Assembly: GCA_024641985.1 (NCBI GenBank)
Contig: JAHEBZ010000002.1
Span: forward strand, 62,001-126,000
Origin: Rhodoluna sp.
GTDB lineage: Bacteria; Actinomycetota; Actinomycetes; Actinomycetales; Microbacteriaceae
Length of the DNA: 64,000 nt
Direction of reading: 5' to 3'
Below, piece by piece: positions 61,466 through 64,000 of this stretch. Below the pieces are notes generated by a model. It was not told where the DNA came from and made no database searches. It saw nothing but the letters and a program-made list of their open reading frames with translations. Every line of letters begins with the position of its first letter. Within the stretch, counting starts at the first letter, position 1. The translations under genes and the position numbers were made by a program.

Positions 61466-62550
61466 TAGAGCACCTCGCGAATCTGGGCAGCGGTTTTTTC
61501 GGGTGGAAAGTCGGCGATAAAAGCACCCATTGCAGATTCGGAGCCGGCCAGGAATTTCAATTTATCGGCGGCCCTGCGAGGTGAGGTGATCTGCAACTGA
61601 AGGCGCACGGCCTCACCACCTTCAACCAGCGGAGCCTGGTGCCAGGCAGAAATGTATGGAGTTGGGCTGTCGTAAATTTTGTCGAGCGCCTGAAGAAGCC
61701 TTGAATAGATGGTGGCCAGTTCGTCGCGCTCTGGGCTGCTAAGTTGACCCAGGTGCTGCACGTGACGATGGGGTAGCACGTGAACCTCAATGGGCCAGCG
61801 GCCGGCAAACGGCACGTATGCGGTGAAGTGCTCGCCCTTGATAAGAACTCGCTCACCCGCCTGCTCGAATGCAAGGGTGTCGGCAAACAGGTTTGGCCCA
61901 TATGTCTTGATCGATTCGAGAACCTTGGCGGTTCGAGGTGGCACATACGGGTATGAATAAATTTGGCCGTGAGGGTGATGCAAGGTCACCCCAATTTCTT
62001 GGCCACGATTTTCAAATGGAAAAACCTGACGGATGCCAGGCATTTGCTGCAAGGCCTCGGTGCGCTGAGCCCAGGCTTCGATAACCGTGCGAATGCGCTT
62101 GACGGGCAGCAGACCAAGTGAACCCAAATGTTCTGGGCTGAAGACAACAACTTCGCAACGGCCAATTGAGTCGCGCACAGAGCCAAGTGTGAGCTTTGGC
62201 TCAACCGCATAGTTTGGGTCATCAATGGCTGCAAGATCTGGGCCAAACGAAGGGCTTTTGTTCTCGAAGACGGCAACATCAAAGTTGTCTGGCAGTTCAG
62301 AAAGGTTTTCAGCGGTGCTGGGGCAGAGCGGGCAAAGATGCGCAGGTGGCAAAAATGCGCGGTTGTGGCGAGCGGCGGCAACCGAGATCCAGTCGCCGGT
62401 TAGCGAGTCGAGGCGCATTTGCGCAACGGCTGGCCGTGGGTCTAGCTGACGAGCGTCTGGCTTGCGCTCTGAGGCAAGAGTTGAACCGTCATCGTCAAAA
62501 TAAAAAAGGTCTCGGCCGTCGGCTAGTTTCGAGTTGATCTTGTTGATCAT
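61465..62550 (-). CDS. galT: Galactose-1-phosphate uridylyltransferase
   Basis: Transfers UMP between UDP-glucose and galactose 1-phosphate. 361 residues. The active-site segment HHPHGQIY is present, with LCPLCPS as a Cys pair for a metal site and VLPHRHVQ near residue 270. The start at 62550 is chosen because the longer frame to 62877 runs antisense through the galM gene and has no site; AAGG lies 8 nt before this ATG. No galE is seen in the window. Confidence 0.94.
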   Translation of the reverse strand: MINKINSKLADGRDLFYFDDDGSTLASERKPDARQLDPRPAVAQMRLDSLTGDWISVAAARHNRAFLPPAHLCPLCPSTAENLSELPDNFDVAVFENKSPSFGPDLAAIDDPNYAVEPKLTLGSVRDSIGRCEVVVFSPEHLGSLGLLPVKRIRTVIEAWAQRTEALQQMPGIRQVFPFENRGQEIGVTLHHPHGQIYSYPYVPPRTAKVLESIKTYGPNLFADTLAFEQAGERVLIKGEHFTAYVPFAGRWPIEVHVLPHRHVQHLGQLSSPERDELATIYSRLLQALDKIYDSPTPYISAWHQAPLVEGGEAVRLQLQITSPRRAADKLKFLAGSESAMGAFIADFPPEKTAAQIREVL

Positions 62551-62599
62551 TAGTGAGCCTTCAATCTGCCTTTTGCCAAAGGCTAAATGCAACTGAGAG

Positions 62600-62605
62600 T
62601 AGGCT
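62600..62605 (+). promoter_or_regulatory. -10 box of leaderless galM promoter
   Basis: TAGGCT, 6 nt, ATG at 62612, within the 61-bp divergent galT/galM region. Confidence 0.6.
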
Positions 62606-62611
62606 AAAACT

Positions 62612-63574
62612 ATGCATTCAGCCACAGGACAACAGTTTATCCTTTCTGCAACATTCGGCTCTGAGAGTCTCACTGCGAACATTTCATCGGTGGGCGCAGC
62701 ACTTAGATCTTTCAAGCTGAACGGGCGAGAGCATCTTGAGCCCGGAAATGCGGACTCAATCAGCCCATACTGTGAAGGCATCGTTATGGCGCCTTGGGCA
62801 AACCGGCTTGAAGACGGCGCCTGGATGCATAAGGGCAAGCGTCTAGAGGTGCCGATTAACATCCATGACCAAAACAATGCAAACCATGGTTTGCTAATTC
62901 ACTACCCATACCAAGTCGTGCACCAAACCGCTTCGAAAGTCACCCTTGCGGCCACCATTTTTCCGCGCACCGGCTACCCGTTTTTGGTCGACACCACGGT
63001 GACATATGAGCTCGTTGAACACGGCATGAAGGTTACTCACACGGCACTGAACCACTCGGCTGAGCCGGCTCCCTATGTTGTTGGCGCCCACGCTTACTTC
63101 ATGTTTGAAGGTTTCTCTACCGGTGACTGCGTTTTGACAAGCGGTGCACAGACCGTGCTCGAGGTTAACGAGCGACAGCTGCCAACTGGCAAGGCGGCAA
63201 CCGCGGGCACATACTTCGATTTGTCGGCGGGTGTCACATTGAACCGGGGTCACATCGATCACGGTTTCACCGACATACCTCGGGATGCCCAAGGTTTGGC
63301 GCACACAACTTTAACCTCGCCCAAAGGTGAGGTCATCGATGTTTGGCAAGATGCAAACTTTGGCCACCTGGTGCTATTTACCCCTGATTTTTATATTCGC
63401 GACGAAGCCAGCCCTAAAATTCACGCGGTTGCCATTGAGCCTCAAACCGGCGGGGCTAACGCGTTCAACACCGGCGAAGACCTACTTCACTTAGAGGCGG
63501 GCCGACCTTGGGCTGGCAGCTGGGGTTTCAACATCGAAAATTCACCTTCCGTTAACCTCGTGTCCATAAACTAA
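62612..63574 (+). CDS. galM: Aldose 1-epimerase family protein (galactose mutarotase)
   Basis: Interconverts the anomers of galactose, feeding the alpha form to GalK. 320 residues, beta-sandwich fold. Catalytic His is seen in GAHAYFMF (near residue 155) and the Glu in AIEPQTGG (near 285); MAPWANRLEDG is the family N-terminal motif. Divergent from galT-galK, completing a Leloir cluster without galE. Leaderless start. Confidence 0.9.
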   Translation: MHSATGQQFILSATFGSESLTANISSVGAALRSFKLNGREHLEPGNADSISPYCEGIVMAPWANRLEDGAWMHKGKRLEVPINIHDQNNANHGLLIHYPYQVVHQTASKVTLAATIFPRTGYPFLVDTTVTYELVEHGMKVTHTALNHSAEPAPYVVGAHAYFMFEGFSTGDCVLTSGAQTVLEVNERQLPTGKAATAGTYFDLSAGVTLNRGHIDHGFTDIPRDAQGLAHTTLTSPKGEVIDVWQDANFGHLVLFTPDFYIRDEASPKIHAVAIEPQTGGANAFNTGEDLLHLEAGRPWAGSWGFNIENSPSVNLVSIN

Positions 63575-63619
63575 CTCTCGTCGTTTAGATTCACATCGCA
63601 ATCAAACAGAAAGGATCCC

Positions 63620-64000
63620 ATGGATCCCATTTTGATCGTCGGCCTGGTTGTGGCCCTCGCTCTGTTCTTTGACTTCACCAACGGCTTTCACGACACCGCA
63701 AACTCGAGTGCCACCGCTATCGCCACCGGCGCCCTAAAGCCTCGAACTGCAGTGATCATCGCAGCATTGATGAACCTGGCTGGCGCGTTTCTCTCTACGG
63801 CCGTCGCTAAAACAATCTCGGTTTCGCTAATCAACGAAGGCGTTAACCTTGGCGCCGAAATGGTTTTTGCTGGTCTCACCGGTGCAATTCTCTGGAACCT
63901 AACCACCTGGCTGCTCGGCTTGCCTTCATCGTCGTCACACGCACTATTTGGTGGGCTAATCGGTGCGGCACTTGCTTATGCCGGCGTGGCCGCAATCAAC
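63620..64000 (+). CDS. Inorganic phosphate transporter, PiT family (5' part)
   Basis: First 127 residues of a low-affinity phosphate permease. The PiT repeat signature FTNGFHDTANS is near residues 19-29 and GLPSSSSHALFGGLIG near 100 marks the second half of the first repeat. AAGGA lies 4 nt before the ATG. The gene runs past the right edge of the window. Confidence 0.93.
   Translation, partial: MDPILIVGLVVALALFFDFTNGFHDTANSSATAIATGALKPRTAVIIAALMNLAGAFLSTAVAKTISVSLINEGVNLGAEMVFAGLTGAILWNLTTWLLGLPSSSSHALFGGLIGAALAYAGVAAIN

Noticed and set aside
62551-62877. Longer N-terminus for GalT
   Set aside because: Antisense to galM and without family similarity; the ATG at 62550 gives the usual length.

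Overview
The window looks like part of a small, streamlined actinobacterial chromosome, most likely Microbacteriaceae of the freshwater Luna/Rhodoluna/Aquiluna type. The evidence is the gene order (SRP RNA-dnaX-recR followed by lysC-asd; acs, 6C RNA, short tad cluster, topA-tmk-holB), the intermediate base composition, short intergenic gaps with many overlapping stop/start codons, and many promoters whose -10 box lies 6-7 nt before the start codon (leaderless mRNAs). The genus assignment is inference; no rRNA lies in the window.

Layout. 1-14 kb: an MFS drug-exporter fragment, a small hydrolase, a saccharopine-dehydrogenase-like/GMC-oxidoreductase pair, two EamA exporters, gnd, araA-araD, an isochorismatase-like hydrolase, an aquaporin-like channel and an MMPL transporter. 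14-21.4 kb: a GH2 beta-galactosidase, the helicase hrpA, and a nucleoside-hydrolase-like gene bracketed by copies of the hrpA 3' end. 21.4-24.9 kb: small enzymes (cyclase, DUF1801, HNH-like, aldo/keto reductase, VOC). 24.9-27.8 kb: an accessory island between two copies of the tRNA-Ser 3' flank, carrying an oxidoreductase/HxlR pair, a DUF998 protein and a tiny ORF. 27.8-33 kb: core genes for SRP RNA, DNA polymerase III, recombination repair and the aspartate pathway. 33-40 kb: lipoprotein, phosphoesterase, class A PBP, a 51-aa protein, RidA and acs. 40-48.8 kb: 6C RNA, tad pilus cluster, topA-tmk-holB and a lipoprotein peptidase. 48.9-64 kb: acetate uptake (DUF485-actP), tRNA-Thr, a potassium uptake pair, a P1B ATPase, a beta-CASP nuclease, two PBP4-type carboxypeptidases, the galactose genes galT-galK/galM, and the start of a phosphate transporter.

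The genes suggest a heterotroph living on plant or algal sugars: beta-galactosidase plus galM/galK/galT process galactosides, araA/araD process arabinose, gnd serves the pentose phosphate route, and acs plus actP scavenge acetate.

The most interesting signals are (1) a nucleoside-hydrolase gene flanked by 35-bp near-identical copies of the hrpA 3' end, (2) an integrase-less island at tRNA-Ser, (3) a 12-bp motif shared by the acs and actP upstream regions at similar distances from their promoters, (4) a textbook 6C RNA next to the tad cluster, and (5) an 18-bp tandem repeat that sets the shared 3' ends of two convergent genes. No CRISPR array, prophage or transposase was seen. I did not find a clearly new multi-gene system.
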